A stretch of DNA of 64,000 nucleotides from assembly GCA_021847995.1 (NCBI GenBank), contig JAJZNE010000137.1, positions 45,306 to 109,305 on the forward strand. The letters are read 5' to 3'. Origin of the DNA: Pseudomonadota bacterium. Its GTDB lineage: Bacteria > Pseudomonadota > Alphaproteobacteria > Acetobacterales > Acetobacteraceae. Position 1 is the stretch's first letter; each line of letters begins with the position of its first letter. Of the stretch, positions 8,481-17,396 are shown piece by piece. A program made the position numbers and the translations under genes. The notes under the pieces are model-generated. The model was not told where the DNA came from. It did not search any database and saw only the letters and a program-made list of their open reading frames with translations.

Positions 8481-9298
8481 TACTCCCCTTCCGGCCAGAC
8501 ACTCCGCTGGGCCATCGCCTGCTTGATCAGCGCAATCGCCTTTCCCGGGTTCAGCCCTTTTGGACAGGTGGCGGTGCAGTTCATGATCGTGTGGCAGGCA
8601 TAGAGACGATAAGGATCCTGCAACGCATTCAGCCGCTCCTCCGCGGCCTCGTCCCGGCTGTCGGCAATCCAGCGATAGGCGTTGAGCAGCACGGCCGGCC
8701 CGAGGTAGCGGTGGCCGCTCCACCACCAGCTCGGACATCCTCCCGTGCAGCAGAAACACAGGATGCACTCCCAGTAGCCATCGATCCGCGACCGCTCTTC
8801 GGGGGACTGTAGCCGTTCGCGATCGGGTGGTGCCGGCGTATCCGTCCTCAGCCACGGCGTGATCAATCGGTACTGCGCGAACAGAGGTGCAAGATCGACC
8901 ACAAGATCCTTGATCACCGCCATGTGGTTGAGCGGATAGATCCGGATGTCGCCCTCGATGCGGGTCATTGGCGTGGTGCTGCCCTCCATTGGCGTCATGC
9001 AAGCCAGGTGGTTGGCACCGTTGATGTTCATGGCGCAGGAACCGCAAACACCTTCACGACAGGACCGGCGAAACGTGAGCGTCGGGTCGGTCTCGTTCTT
9101 GATCTTGATCAGGGCGTCGAGAACCATCGGCCCGCATCGGTCCAGATCGACGGTATATGTATCGAGGCGCGGATTTTGCCCGTCGTCGGGATTCCAGCGG
9201 TAGACCCGCAACCGCGTGGTCCGGCGGGAGCCGTTTGGCGCCGGCCAGATCTTTCCCGCCTGCACACGCGATCCCTGCGGGAGCGTGAACTGGACCAT
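8480..9298 (-). CDS. SdhB/FrdB-like iron-sulfur protein, orphan
   Basis: 272 residues with the layout of the succinate dehydrogenase/fumarate reductase iron-sulfur subunit: N-terminal 2Fe-2S ferredoxin domain ([10 protein letters not shown], Cys80/85/88, plus Cys100) and C-terminal cluster domain ([19 protein letters not shown] near 176-193, then [21 protein letters not shown]). ATG 9298 is the start because similarity begins there. No flavoprotein or membrane-anchor gene is nearby. It sits last in a minus-strand operon with fdxA and nnrS, so it may be a spare SdhB made under nitrosative stress, when clusters are damaged (inference). It could also serve a distant flavoprotein partner. Confidence 0.85.
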   Translation of the reverse strand: MVQFTLPQGSRVQAGKIWPAPNGSRRTTRLRVYRWNPDDGQNPRLDTYTVDLDRCGPMVLDALIKIKNETDPTLTFRRSCREGVCGSCAMNINGANHLACMTPMEGSTTPMTRIEGDIRIYPLNHMAVIKDLVVDLAPLFAQYRLITPWLRTDTPAPPDRERLQSPEERSRIDGYWECILCFCCTGGCPSWWWSGHRYLGPAVLLNAYRWIADSRDEAAEERLNALQDPYRLYACHTIMNCTATCPKGLNPGKAIALIKQAMAQRSVWPEGE

Positions 9299-9305
9299 GA
9301 CACCC

Positions 9306-9659
9306 CTATTCCGACGACCCGATCGAGCCGAACCGGATCCAGGCAGGCGGGTCACTGGCAGGGAAGGATTGATCGGAGGCGAGATCGACCACGTCGGGTG
9401 TTTCCATCCGTTCCGGGCGGTCGGCGGCAAGTGCCTGCACGCGCTGCACGACCGTCTCGATCAGCGTCCGGTGAATCCGTGAGAGCTGGCCTTCGACGGC
9501 ATCCTCGGCGTCGGTGACGCAGGTGCAGAAGCGCGCCGTGACCACCAGCGCGGCCAGTTCGTGCACCGCCAGCGAACCGCGTGCGGTGAGGAGGTACAAG
9601 ACCTGTCTCGTGGCCGCAGCAAGCTGTTCCTCGTTTACGGCATCGGCATACTCGTTCAT
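9306..9659 (-). CDS. Small hypothetical protein with C-terminal [10 protein letters not shown] motif
   Basis: 117 residues, mostly helical and acidic, with no signal peptide or membrane segment. The C-terminus carries [16 protein letters not shown], a short motif I recognise at the ends of various small proteobacterial and actinobacterial proteins of unknown function. Two Cys occur in FCTCV. The start 7 nt upstream of the SdhB-like gene's ATG and the shared strand place it inside the fdxA-nnrS operon. No function can be assigned. Confidence 0.65.
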   Translation of the reverse strand: MNEYADAVNEEQLAAATRQVLYLLTARGSLAVHELAALVVTARFCTCVTDAEDAVEGQLSRIHRTLIETVVQRVQALAADRPERMETPDVVDLASDQSFPASDPPAWIRFGSIGSSE

Positions 9660-9717
9660 CGTCCTGTCTCCCGAAGGCGGCTGCCGGCGTCACGGCCCTC
9701 GACGCCGGCAGTGACGC

Positions 9718-10065
9718 TCATTTGGCGTGGCGGTGTTCCTCCTCTACGATCGTCGCCACCGACAGCGCGGCATGCGCATAGGCGCCGCCTGCGCGCATCT
9801 CCGCCGCGACCCAGACCGCTTCCATCACCTGCTCCGGGGTGGCCCCGCGACGCAGCGCGGCCCTGGTGTGACCCTTGATGCAATAAGGGCATTGCGTCAC
9901 ATGCGCGACGGCGACCGCGATCAGTTGCTTGGTCCTGGTATCGATCGCGCCATCGGCGAAGACGGCGGCGCTGAATGCCTCGAACGCCGCGTGCGGCGCC
10001 GGCGCCAGCGCCCGCCGCTTGTCGGCGAGATCACGCGAAGGTGCGGGATAGATCGGTTCGGACAT
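9718..10065 (-). CDS. Carboxymuconolactone decarboxylase / AhpD-family protein
   Basis: 115 residues of the CMD fold. The hallmark is the redox pair with nearby His in CPYCIKGHTRAALRRGATPEQV (CxxC then His three residues on), the AhpD-type alkylhydroperoxidase active site. The helices before it (TRTKQLIAVAVAHVTQ) and after it fit the family. Proteins of this kind reduce peroxides or peroxynitrite-type oxidants with a dithiol donor, which fits an NO-stress operon; true decarboxylase activity is less likely given the CxxC. It lies between nnrS and the small SFPASDPP protein on the same strand. Confidence 0.85.
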   Translation of the reverse strand: MSEPIYPAPSRDLADKRRALAPAPHAAFEAFSAAVFADGAIDTRTKQLIAVAVAHVTQCPYCIKGHTRAALRRGATPEQVMEAVWVAAEMRAGGAYAHAALSVATIVEEEHRHAK

Positions 10066-10101
10066 GCTCTGTCCTCCTCTTCTGCGACAATATGGGCACC
10101 G

Positions 10102-11298
10102 TCATGCGCGGCCGTCGGCGCGTGGTGCCAGCAGCATGCGGCCATAGACGATGGCGAAAGCTCCAAACGCGCCGATCCATGCCGCCGCTGCCAACAGCAG
10201 CAGGGGCATTCTCGCCGTGGCGGTCAAGCCCGCCGCGACGCGCAGCAGTGCCGCCAGCGTGATGAGCACATAGATCGCAACCGTCGCGTTGCTGGCCGTC
10301 AGAATCCGCCCGGTGTGGCCGAGGGTGACGCGCGTCATCACCCCGAGGATCATGGTGGCAACGGCGCCGGCCGCCAGCGCATGCAGCGCCGCCGGCATCG
10401 GCACGGCGGGCAGCAGCAGCGACAGGCCCAGCCCGACCAGGCCAGGCACCAGCCAGGCATAGGCGAGATGCAGGACCAGCAGCAGCTTTTCCGGCCTCGA
10501 CGCGAGACCACGCCAGCGCGACAGACGCAGCCCGTGCAGCAGCCCGGCCAGGATGAGCAGGTAGCCGAGCGGGCGCAAACCCGGCAGCACCGCCCAGCCC
10601 AGCAGGGCAACCGGCAGCACCGTCAGCGCCGCCCGATCCAGCCAGTCGCTGCGGGCGGGCAGGTTCCGCACGCCGTGAGACACAAGCCAGTTGCGCGTGA
10701 AGGCCGGGGTGATGCGTCCGGCGATCACCGGGATCAGGATGACCGGCGCGGCAAGCCCGAGGCGCCAGCCAAGCCCTTCCGGGACGGTGACATCCGCCGC
10801 CTCCAGGGACATCAGCAGGTCCGCCACGCCGAACAGGCCGACCGCGGCGACGACCCCCAGATTGCGCCAGTTGCCCGCCCGGACGATCTCCCACGCCACC
10901 ACCGCGGCCAGCGCCACCGGAAACGACAGATCGGCGGCAATAGCGAGCCATGCCGGCAGCAGCGCCGACACCAGGGTGGCGAGGCGGCCGAGCAGCCACA
11001 GCAGGGTCAGACCGGCCAGCCGCCCTCCCCTCACCGGCCGCCGCCCGGTCCAGGAGGGGATGGCAGTCAGCAGGAACCCGGCGACGCCCGCGAGTACGAA
11101 GCCGAACAGCATTTCGTGGACGTGCCATGCCGCCGGCGCGAACCGCGTCGGCAGTTCGATCCCGCCCTGCAGCACGGCGACCCACAGCGCCACCGCCACC
11201 GCCGCCCACAGGCTGGCGGCGAGGAAGAACGGCCGGAACCCGGCGCTCAGCACCAGCATGGCCGGCGATCGGGAGATCCGGGCGTGCGATCCGTCCAC
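10102..11298 (-). CDS. nnrS: NnrS-family membrane protein (nitric oxide response)
   Basis: 398 residues with about a dozen hydrophobic segments. Family-typical stretches are LSAGFRPFFLAA near the N-terminus, WHVHEMLFGFVLAGVAGFLLTAIPSWTGR (~60-88, His-rich and probably heme-binding) and RITPAFTRNWL mid-protein. NnrS is a heme/copper membrane protein in denitrifiers and NO-resistant bacteria that protects the iron pool from NO-derived dinitrosyl complexes. It follows fdxA by 15 nt and shares that gene's promoter. The neighbouring norB fragment supports the NO assignment. Confidence 0.9.
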   Translation of the reverse strand: MDGSHARISRSPAMLVLSAGFRPFFLAASLWAAVAVALWVAVLQGGIELPTRFAPAAWHVHEMLFGFVLAGVAGFLLTAIPSWTGRRPVRGGRLAGLTLLWLLGRLATLVSALLPAWLAIAADLSFPVALAAVVAWEIVRAGNWRNLGVVAAVGLFGVADLLMSLEAADVTVPEGLGWRLGLAAPVILIPVIAGRITPAFTRNWLVSHGVRNLPARSDWLDRAALTVLPVALLGWAVLPGLRPLGYLLILAGLLHGLRLSRWRGLASRPEKLLLVLHLAYAWLVPGLVGLGLSLLLPAVPMPAALHALAAGAVATMILGVMTRVTLGHTGRILTASNATVAIYVLITLAALLRVAAGLTATARMPLLLLAAAAWIGAFGAFAIVYGRMLLAPRADGRA

Positions 11299-11313
11299 GG
11301 TTGACGATCCTCT

Positions 11314-11649
11314 CTATTCGGGCGTGTGGGGCGCGGGGCTGAAATGGGCGCTCTTGTTGGGTACATCCTTCCAGGCATCGGCGTCGGCGGGCGGCGTCTC
11401 CCGGCGCGACAGGTTCGGCCAGGACTGGGCGTAGCGGCGGTTGTGGTCGGCCCAGGCGCCGGCACGCTCATCGCTGTCCGGCACGATCGCCTCGGCCGGA
11501 CATTCCGGCTCGCAGACGCCGCAGTCGATGCATTCGTCGGGATGGATCACCAGCATGTTCTCACCCGCATAGAAGCAGTCCACCGGACAGACTTCGACGC
11601 AATCCATGTATTTGCAGCGGATGCAGTTTTCGGTGACGACGTAGGTCAT
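11314..11649 (-). CDS. fdxA: Seven-iron ferredoxin FdxA
   Basis: 111 residues of the [3Fe-4S][4Fe-4S] type. Cys9, Cys12, Cys17 and Cys21 lie in [19 protein letters not shown], followed by [16 protein letters not shown]. The C-terminal extension ([17 protein letters not shown]) is typical of alphaproteobacterial FdxA. ATG 11649 is chosen because the family begins MTYVVTENC; the in-frame extension to 11757 has no similarity. It is first in the operon fdxA-nnrS-AhpD-like-small protein-SdhB-like and would supply low-potential electrons. The operator-like element at 11749-11771 lies ~100 nt upstream. Confidence 0.92.
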   Translation of the reverse strand: MTYVVTENCIRCKYMDCVEVCPVDCFYAGENMLVIHPDECIDCGVCEPECPAEAIVPDSDERAGAWADHNRRYAQSWPNLSRRETPPADADAWKDVPNKSAHFSPAPHTPE

Positions 11650-11748
11650 GGGTCCGGCCTTCGCTGAACGACAGGGCGGGAAGAGGGGACGATCGCCGGA
11701 TCGGCGAGGTACCCCCGGTTGCGGTCGCGCGGCTTCTCCGTCCTTAAG

Positions 11749-11771
11749 TGGTATCACATATGCCTATTATA
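11749..11771 (-). promoter_or_regulatory. -10 box plus palindromic element ahead of fdxA-nnrS (candidate NsrR site)
   Basis: On the minus strand a perfect TATAAT (11771-11766) is followed by GGCATATGTGATACC, a near palindrome (GGCAT...ATACC). The plus-strand form TGGTATCACATATGCC (11749-11764) matches TGGTATCACAAATGTC at 46647-46662 with two differences, and that copy also abuts a TATAAT. An operator across the start point suits repression by the NsrR encoded at 47013. It is not the textbook gammaproteobacterial NsrR sequence. Confidence 0.5.
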
Positions 11772-12125
11772 GCCCGTCCGGCGGCCAAAGCAATCCCGGC
11801 GCAACCGGCCATGCCGCGGGCCGGACGGTGGCGCGCCCCCACCGGACCGCGATCGGCGTACGTCCTGCTGAATTTCTTTCCGATCGGCTGGCCGCAACTG
11901 GAGGCGGTGCACGAGCATGGGCTGGCCTATGCCCGCAGCGTGGAATTCTACAACTCCACCCTGGTCTGGCAGTGGCTGCGGCTGCCCGGCGATGTCGTGT
12001 TCGCCATCGCGGCGCTGCTGATGGCATGGGACTTCCTGCTCAAGCTCGGCCCGCTGTACCCGAATCTGGTCCAACGGATCACGCGGCGTCCGGTGATCCC
12101 CCTGCCCCGTCAGGCGGGCGAATGA
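11760..12125 (+). pseudogene. norB: C-terminal fragment of nitric oxide reductase large subunit (NorB/qNor)
   Basis: From an ATG at 11760 the frame runs 121 codons. Residues from about LLNFFPIGWPQLEAV onward (EHGLAYARSVEFYNS, then WQWLRLPGDVVFAIAALLMAWDFLL) match the extreme C-terminus of the ~450-760-residue NO reductase large subunit: its last two membrane helices and the conserved ARSxEF and RxPGDxxFA motifs. The catalytic core with the heme and non-heme-iron His residues is absent, and the upstream DNA encodes fdxA on the other strand, so this is a remnant that cannot reduce NO. Its 3' end overlaps the convergent LysR gene by 47 nt. Confidence 0.75.
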
Positions 12126-13053
12126 TCGTGCCGGACTGATCGAACGGCGGCGGGAACCTCATCGCCGCCCCGCCACCTTCCGTGCCGGAGATCAATTCCA
12201 TCACCAACGGGTTGGGAAACCGTCTGGTCTGCACGATAGCGTAGAAGCTCTCCGTGAACTCCGGGATGCGGCAGTGCTCGACCAGAATCCCGGCATCGAG
12301 CTCGTCACGCACGACGATCGCTGGCACCAGTGTCAGTCCATCGCTCTCCCGCGCGAGCAGCCGCAGCATCGCCATGTCGTCCACCTCCGCGGCGATGATC
12401 GGGCGGATCCCGGCCGCGGCCATGACGCCGTCGAACGCGGCGCGGATGTCGCTTTCCGGGCTGGGGAGCAGCACCGGTTGCGTTCGCAAATCCTCCGGAA
12501 ACCGGAACGCCGGCGCCGCCGCACGCGGACGGCCGACCAGACTCACCGGCTGCGCATCGATGAGATGGCTGTGCACGGGCGTGGTCTGGTCCCGTCGCAC
12601 TGCGGCATTCGCCAGCACCACATCGAGGGTATGCGTTTCGAGCTGCGCCAGAAGATCCCGCATCGTGCCCGACCGCACCACCAACTCCACGTCGGGACGG
12701 CCGATCATCGGTTGCAGGAAGGCGAGCTGGAAATTGCGCGACAGCGTGGTGAGCGCGCCGACGCGCAGCACCTGCCGGCTGGTGCGCGGGCGACCCTGCA
12801 GCGTGCTGAGCAACTCGTCACCCGCCGCAAAGACGGTATCGGCATAGCCGAGCGCGATCCGGCCGGCTTCGGTGAGGATCAGCCGCTTGCCCCGCCGTTC
12901 GAACAGGGGATGCCCGAGCTGCTCCTCCAGCTTCTGGACCTGGGTGGACAATGCCGACGGCGCCAGACGCAATTGTTCCGCAGCGCGCGTCAGGCTGCCC
13001 TGGTGGGCGATGGCGCGGAACAGCCGGAGGTGGTGGTAGTTGAGGGAGGCCAT
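12079..13053 (-). CDS. LysR-family regulator, NhaR-like, divergent from dab genes
   Basis: 324 residues. The N-terminus MASLNYHHLRLFRAIAHQGS followed by LTRAAEQLRLAPSALSTQVQ is an LTTR helix-turn-helix of the NhaR subgroup (NYHHL start); the rest is a periplasmic-binding-like effector domain. ATG 13053 is chosen because the fold begins there. It is divergent from dabB across a 101-bp AT-rich gap with a T-N11-A box at 13085-13097, so it probably activates the DAB carbon pump and represses itself. NhaR-type regulators often sit beside cation/proton antiporter subunits, to which DabB is related. The C-terminus (~16 residues) reads over the norB fragment. Confidence 0.88.
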   Translation of the reverse strand: MASLNYHHLRLFRAIAHQGSLTRAAEQLRLAPSALSTQVQKLEEQLGHPLFERRGKRLILTEAGRIALGYADTVFAAGDELLSTLQGRPRTSRQVLRVGALTTLSRNFQLAFLQPMIGRPDVELVVRSGTMRDLLAQLETHTLDVVLANAAVRRDQTTPVHSHLIDAQPVSLVGRPRAAAPAFRFPEDLRTQPVLLPSPESDIRAAFDGVMAAAGIRPIIAAEVDDMAMLRLLARESDGLTLVPAIVVRDELDAGILVEHCRIPEFTESFYAIVQTRRFPNPLVMELISGTEGGGAAMRFPPPFDQSGTIIRPPDGAGGSPDAA

Positions 13054-13084
13054 GCATTCAATTCTATAAAATCGAACGATATGG

Positions 13085-13097
13085 TGCAATATTGGCA
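13085..13097. promoter_or_regulatory. LysR-type T-N11-A box in the lysR-dabB gap
   Basis: TGCAATATTGGCA fits T-N11-A with inner dyad CAATATTG (13087-13094). It lies in an unusually AT-rich 101-bp stretch between the LysR start (13053) and the dabB ATG (13155), where LysR regulators bind to control the divergent target. Effector and activation are inferred. Confidence 0.5.
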
Positions 13098-13154
13098 ATT
13101 TACCGAACAAATTCGGCCGCCTAGGAACGGCAGCGGTCAATCCGGGAGTCGCTC

Positions 13155-14762
13155 ATGCCGTCCGCTTCTGCCTGGCTGCTCGCCGTGGGGCCTGCCGCCC
13201 TGATCGGCGTCGGGGTGATCCCCGCGCGGAAAGCGGGCGCAGCGCCGGCGCGCCTCGCCCGTCTTGCCGGCCTCGCGACGGCCTGTACTCTCGGTCTCGC
13301 GTTGGCCGCGGGTGGCGCCCTGATCGGCCACGGTCCCCTGGCGACCTTCACGCTCGGGGTCCACGGCCTCGGCCTCAGCCTCTACTACGACGCACTGACC
13401 GCGGTGATGTTCGCCCTGGTCGCGTTCGTCGGCACCATCGTCGTCGCCTACAGCCGCAACTATCTGGATGGCGATCCCGGCCAGGCCCGCTTCGTGCAGT
13501 GGCTCTGTCTGACGCTGGCGGCGGTGCTGATGCTGGTCCTCTCGGGCAATCTGCTGCACTTCGCAATCGCCTGGATCGCCACCAGCCTCGGCCTGCACCA
13601 GTTGCTGCTGTTCTACCCTGAGCGTCCGGGGGCACGGCTGGCGGCGCGCAAGAAGTTCATCGTCAGCCGCATCGGCGATGCCTGCCTGATCGCCGCGGCC
13701 GTGCTGGTCTACCAGGTGTTCGGCAGCGCCGACTTCCCGACGATCTTTGCGGCGGCCGGGGAAATGCGGATCGCCGGGTCATATCCGGCGGCGCTGCATG
13801 GCATCGCCGTTCTGCTGGCGGTCAGCGCGCTGCTGAAATCGGCGCAGTTTCCGTTCCATTTCTGGCTGCCCGAGGTGATGGAGACCCCGACCCCGGTTTC
13901 CGCGCTGCTGCACGCGGGCATCATCAACGCCGGCGGCTTCCTGATTGTACGACTGGACAGCGTGATCGTGCTGTCCACTCCGGCGCTCGACCTGCTTGCC
14001 CTGATCGGCGGCTTCACCGCGCTGTTCGGCTCGGTGGTGATGCTGACGCAGACCAGTGTCAAGGTCTCGCTCGCCTGGTCCACGGTGGCGCAGATGGGCT
14101 TCATGCTGCTGGAATGCGGGCTCGGGGCATTTTCGGCGGCCGTGCTGCATATCGTCGCGCACGCTCTCTACAAGGCGCACGCCTTCCTCTCGTCGGGCAG
14201 TGTCATCGACCTCGCCCGGGCGTCGTGGGTGCCGACGCCGGGTCGCACCCCCCATCCCTGGCGGATCGGCGTCGCGGTCACGGGCGCCGTCACGCTGACA
14301 GCGGCGGTCGCGGCGCTGTTCGGCACGTCGCTCCTGGCCTCGCCCGGGATGTTCGTGCTCGGCGCCGTGCTGATGATGGGGCTGAGCCATCTGCTGGCCG
14401 CCTCGATCGAAGCCCGCCCGACGGTCTTCGTCATCGCGCGCGGCGTGGTCCTGGCAGCCGTTGTTGCCGTCGCCTATTTCGGCCTCCAGGCTGGCGCCGC
14501 GCGGCTGCTCGCCGGTGCGCTGGTGCCCGACCAGCAACGGCACGGCCCGCTCGACCTCGCGATCGCCGGGCTCGTCATCCTGTCGTTCGGGGCAGTGACG
14601 ATCCTGCAGAGCGCGCTGCCGTATCGCGCCGCGACGCCCCGTTGGCGGGCGCTCTATGTCCATCTCTTCAACGGCTTCTACCTCAACGCGCTGGCCGACC
14701 GCCTGGTCCTGCGGTCCTTCCCCAGCGGTCCGCCCGGTGCGGGTGTGGAGGGGCGGGCATGA
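13155..14762 (+). CDS. dabB: DabB, membrane subunit of the DAB inorganic-carbon pump
   Basis: 535 residues, ~14 membrane helices, a member of the NuoL/MrpA proton-conducting antiporter family. Conserved pieces include FHFWLPEVMETPTPVSALLH (the NuoL-type helix and loop) and the Lys/His helices around KKFIVSRIGDACL and HIVAHALYKAHAFLSSG. In DAB systems DabB couples ion movement to DabA, which traps CO2 as bicarbonate. The direct partner is dabA, overlapping by 4 nt (ATGA). An NADH dehydrogenase NuoL is excluded because no nuo genes accompany it and dabA follows. GGGAG lies upstream of the ATG. Confidence 0.93.
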   Translation: MPSASAWLLAVGPAALIGVGVIPARKAGAAPARLARLAGLATACTLGLALAAGGALIGHGPLATFTLGVHGLGLSLYYDALTAVMFALVAFVGTIVVAYSRNYLDGDPGQARFVQWLCLTLAAVLMLVLSGNLLHFAIAWIATSLGLHQLLLFYPERPGARLAARKKFIVSRIGDACLIAAAVLVYQVFGSADFPTIFAAAGEMRIAGSYPAALHGIAVLLAVSALLKSAQFPFHFWLPEVMETPTPVSALLHAGIINAGGFLIVRLDSVIVLSTPALDLLALIGGFTALFGSVVMLTQTSVKVSLAWSTVAQMGFMLLECGLGAFSAAVLHIVAHALYKAHAFLSSGSVIDLARASWVPTPGRTPHPWRIGVAVTGAVTLTAAVAALFGTSLLASPGMFVLGAVLMMGLSHLLAASIEARPTVFVIARGVVLAAVVAVAYFGLQAGAARLLAGALVPDQQRHGPLDLAIAGLVILSFGAVTILQSALPYRAATPRWRALYVHLFNGFYLNALADRLVLRSFPSGPPGAGVEGRA

Positions 14763-17317
14763 TCGATCAGATGGCGGACCTCGCGCCGGCGCCGACGGGC
14801 GCGCCGATCGCGGCCGACCGGCACGGGAGCGATGGCCCAGCTCCTTCACCGCGCCGGATTGCCCTGGCACGGCTGGCCGAAAACGCCTGCGCGCGCGTCG
14901 CCCCGCTCTGGCCCCTGCGGCATTTCGTGGCGGTCAATCCCTTCCTCGGATTGACGCACGAGGACTTCGCAACGGCCGCTGCCCGGATGCGGCATGTGGC
15001 CGGTGTCGAGATGCTGATGCCGCACGGGTTTTTCCGTTCGGCGCTCGGCGCGGGACGCATCGCGGAGGCTGACCTGGCGGCCGCGCTCGCCGCCTCCCCC
15101 GCGCGACCGGGCGTGCCGTCCACACCGGCGGCGCTCAGGCAGGCGCTCGCCGCCGATCCCGCACCGACGGCACCGCACGCCGTCACCGTCGCCGAAGTGC
15201 TTGCCGCACAGGGCGATGCGCGGCTCGCCTCTTTCGTCGTGGATGAGATCGCCAAGTGGCTCGCGGCGTACTGGGATCACGGCCAGGCCGCGTGGCGATC
15301 GCCGTGGCGCCATCTGCCCCCCTATCCGGCATGGCGCGCCGCTGCCGGGCATGACCGCACGCCCGATTCCAGGAAACTGCGCGGCATCAGGGCGGCGATT
15401 GCCGAGCTGCCGGACGACCCGCTCGCCGCGATCGAGGCCGTGATCCGGATGCTGGAACTGCCCGACGCCGCGGTTGCGTGCTACCTGCACCGGGCGATCG
15501 CCGGCATCGGCGGCTGGGCCGCCTATGCGCGTTACCTGGCCTGGAACAAGGCGCTCTCCGGCAGGCACGACGACACGACCCTCCATCTTCTCGCGATCCG
15601 GCTGGCATGGGATGCGGCACTCTTTGCGACCCACGACAACCGGCCCTTCCGCCAGGCCTGGAGCAGTGCCGTCCAGGCGATGGCGGCGGACGATCTCGCG
15701 CAGCCGGGGGCGGACCTTGCGATCGGCGTCATCCTCCAGGACGCCTATGAACGCGGCTTCCAGCGGGGGCTGATCGGCCGGCTCGCCGGTCTTCCCGCCC
15801 CGCCGCCGGCACAGGCCGTCCGCCCCCGGATGGCGGTCCAGGCGGCGTTCTGCATCGACGTACGCTCGGAGGTGTTCCGGCGCGCCCTGGAACATCTGAC
15901 AGCGCGGGTCGAAACCATCGGCTTCGCCGGGTTCTTCGGCTTCCCGATCGAGTATGTGCCGATCGGCCATCATCATGGCGGCGCCCAGTGCCCCGTCCTG
16001 CTCAGCCCGAAATTCGTCATCTGCGAAGCCGTCAAGGGCACCCCGGAGGCCGATGAAACCAGAGTGCTCACCCGTCGCATCCTCCGCCGGAAGGCCGCCA
16101 GGGCGTGGAAAGCCTTCAAGACCTCGGCCGTGTCGTCCTTTGCCTTTGTCGAGACGGCCGGCCTGCTGTTCGGCGCCAAGCTGGTGAGCGACAGCGCCGG
16201 CCTGACGCGCACCGTGTCCCACCCGGCCCGGGACGGCATCGCGCCGGCGATGGCCCGCCGTCTCGGTCCCCGGCTCACGCCGCGGCGGATCGGCGGGCGG
16301 GACACCGGCCTGACCACCGACCAGCGCGTTGCGACGGCGGAGACAGCGCTGCGCGGCATGTCGCTGACCGGCGGCTTCGCGCGCCTCGTGATGCTTGCCG
16401 GCCACGGCAGTTCCACGGTCAACAACCCGCACGCAACCGGCCTCGATTGCGGCGCCTGCGGCGGCCATAGCGGCGAAGCGAATGCCCGCGTCGCCGCAGC
16501 GATCCTGAACGATCCCGAGGTGCGGGCGGGTCTGGCCGGCCGCGGGATTGCCATTCCGGCCGACACCTGGTTCGTCAGTGCGCTGCACGACACCACCACC
16601 GACACCATCACGCTCCATGATCCCGACGAGATTCCGGCCTCGCATCAAGCGGACATTGCGGCGCTGCGGGGCTGGACGGAGGCGGCCGCGGCACTGGCCC
16701 GCGCCGAGCGCGCCGCATCGCTCGGGATCCCGCCCGGCGATCAGGTCGATGCCAGGATAAGACAGCGCAGCCGCGACTGGTCCCAGGTGCGGCCGGAATG
16801 GGGACTGGCCGGCAACGCCGCCTTCATCGCCGCGCCGCGCGGGCGCACCCGGGGCATCGACCTCGCCGGGCGCGTCTTCCTGCACAGCTACGACCATCGC
16901 CAGGACGGCGATGGCTCGGTGCTGGAGCTGATCATGACCGCGCCGGTGGTGGTCGCGAGCTGGATCAATCTGCAATACTACGGCTCGGTCACCGACAACC
17001 GGCAGCTCGGCGCCGGCAACAAGGTTCTCCACAACGTCGTCGGCACCCTCGGCGTGCTGGAGGGAAACGGCGGCGATCTGCGCGTCGGCCTGCCGTGGCA
17101 GTCCCTCCACGATGGCCGCAGACTGATGCACGAGCCGCTGCGGCTCAGCGTCCTCATCGAGGCGCCGCAGGACGCGATCGAGCGGGTGGTGGCAAAGCAC
17201 CCAGGGGTCCGCGATCTGATCGGGAACCGCTGGGTGCATCTGTTTGCCATCGGTGACGACGGCACGATCGCGCGCCGCATCGGCGCGGGAAACTGGGTTC
17301 GGGAGGAAGCGTCCTGA
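14759..17317 (+). CDS. dabA: DabA, carbonic-anhydrase-like subunit of the DAB pump (DUF2309)
   Basis: 852 residues. The beta-carbonic-anhydrase-like zinc site is intact: Cys365 and Asp367 in AAFCIDVRSEVF, His549 in LAGHGSSTVNNPHATGLDCG and Cys564. The spacing (C-x-D, H-x14-C) equals that of the Halothiobacillus protein. The N-terminal helix region (PLWPLRHFVAVNPFLGLTHEDF) is also typical. It binds DabB at the inner membrane and performs vectorial CO2 hydration. The start is the ATG overlapping the dabB stop; the longer open frame upstream (from 14114) is a shadow of dabB. No Rubisco or carboxysome genes lie here, so the bicarbonate may feed anaplerotic carboxylases or a distant CBB operon. 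Confidence 0.95.
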   Translation: MIDQMADLAPAPTGAPIAADRHGSDGPAPSPRRIALARLAENACARVAPLWPLRHFVAVNPFLGLTHEDFATAAARMRHVAGVEMLMPHGFFRSALGAGRIAEADLAAALAASPARPGVPSTPAALRQALAADPAPTAPHAVTVAEVLAAQGDARLASFVVDEIAKWLAAYWDHGQAAWRSPWRHLPPYPAWRAAAGHDRTPDSRKLRGIRAAIAELPDDPLAAIEAVIRMLELPDAAVACYLHRAIAGIGGWAAYARYLAWNKALSGRHDDTTLHLLAIRLAWDAALFATHDNRPFRQAWSSAVQAMAADDLAQPGADLAIGVILQDAYERGFQRGLIGRLAGLPAPPPAQAVRPRMAVQAAFCIDVRSEVFRRALEHLTARVETIGFAGFFGFPIEYVPIGHHHGGAQCPVLLSPKFVICEAVKGTPEADETRVLTRRILRRKAARAWKAFKTSAVSSFAFVETAGLLFGAKLVSDSAGLTRTVSHPARDGIAPAMARRLGPRLTPRRIGGRDTGLTTDQRVATAETALRGMSLTGGFARLVMLAGHGSSTVNNPHATGLDCGACGGHSGEANARVAAAILNDPEVRAGLAGRGIAIPADTWFVSALHDTTTDTITLHDPDEIPASHQADIAALRGWTEAAAALARAERAASLGIPPGDQVDARIRQRSRDWSQVRPEWGLAGNAAFIAAPRGRTRGIDLAGRVFLHSYDHRQDGDGSVLELIMTAPVVVASWINLQYYGSVTDNRQLGAGNKVLHNVVGTLGVLEGNGGDLRVGLPWQSLHDGRRLMHEPLRLSVLIEAPQDAIERVVAKHPGVRDLIGNRWVHLFAIGDDGTIARRIGAGNWVREEAS

Positions 17318-17366
17318 CTGCTTATCCGGCCGGTAGGTTGCCGGCATTGAGGCAGATGGACAGCGA

Positions 17367-17389
17367 CGCGGGGCAGTCGCCGCCCCGCG
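17367..17389. terminator. GC-rich hairpin between convergent dabA and SMP-30 gene
   Basis: CGCGGGGC (17367-17374) pairs with GCCCCGCG (17382-17389): a perfect 8-bp stem with a 7-nt loop in the 79-bp gap between the two convergent stops. There is no U-tract, but position and stem favour a bidirectional stop signal. Confidence 0.45.
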
Positions 17390-17396
17390 GCCCGCT

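Noticed and set aside
14114..14758. 215-codon N-terminal extension of DabA
   Set aside because: It overlaps dabB in another frame, has shadow composition, and known DabA proteins begin near the ATG at 14759.
13155..14762. dabB as NuoL of respiratory complex I or MrpA antiporter
   Set aside because: No other nuo or mrp genes are adjacent and dabA with an intact zinc site overlaps it.
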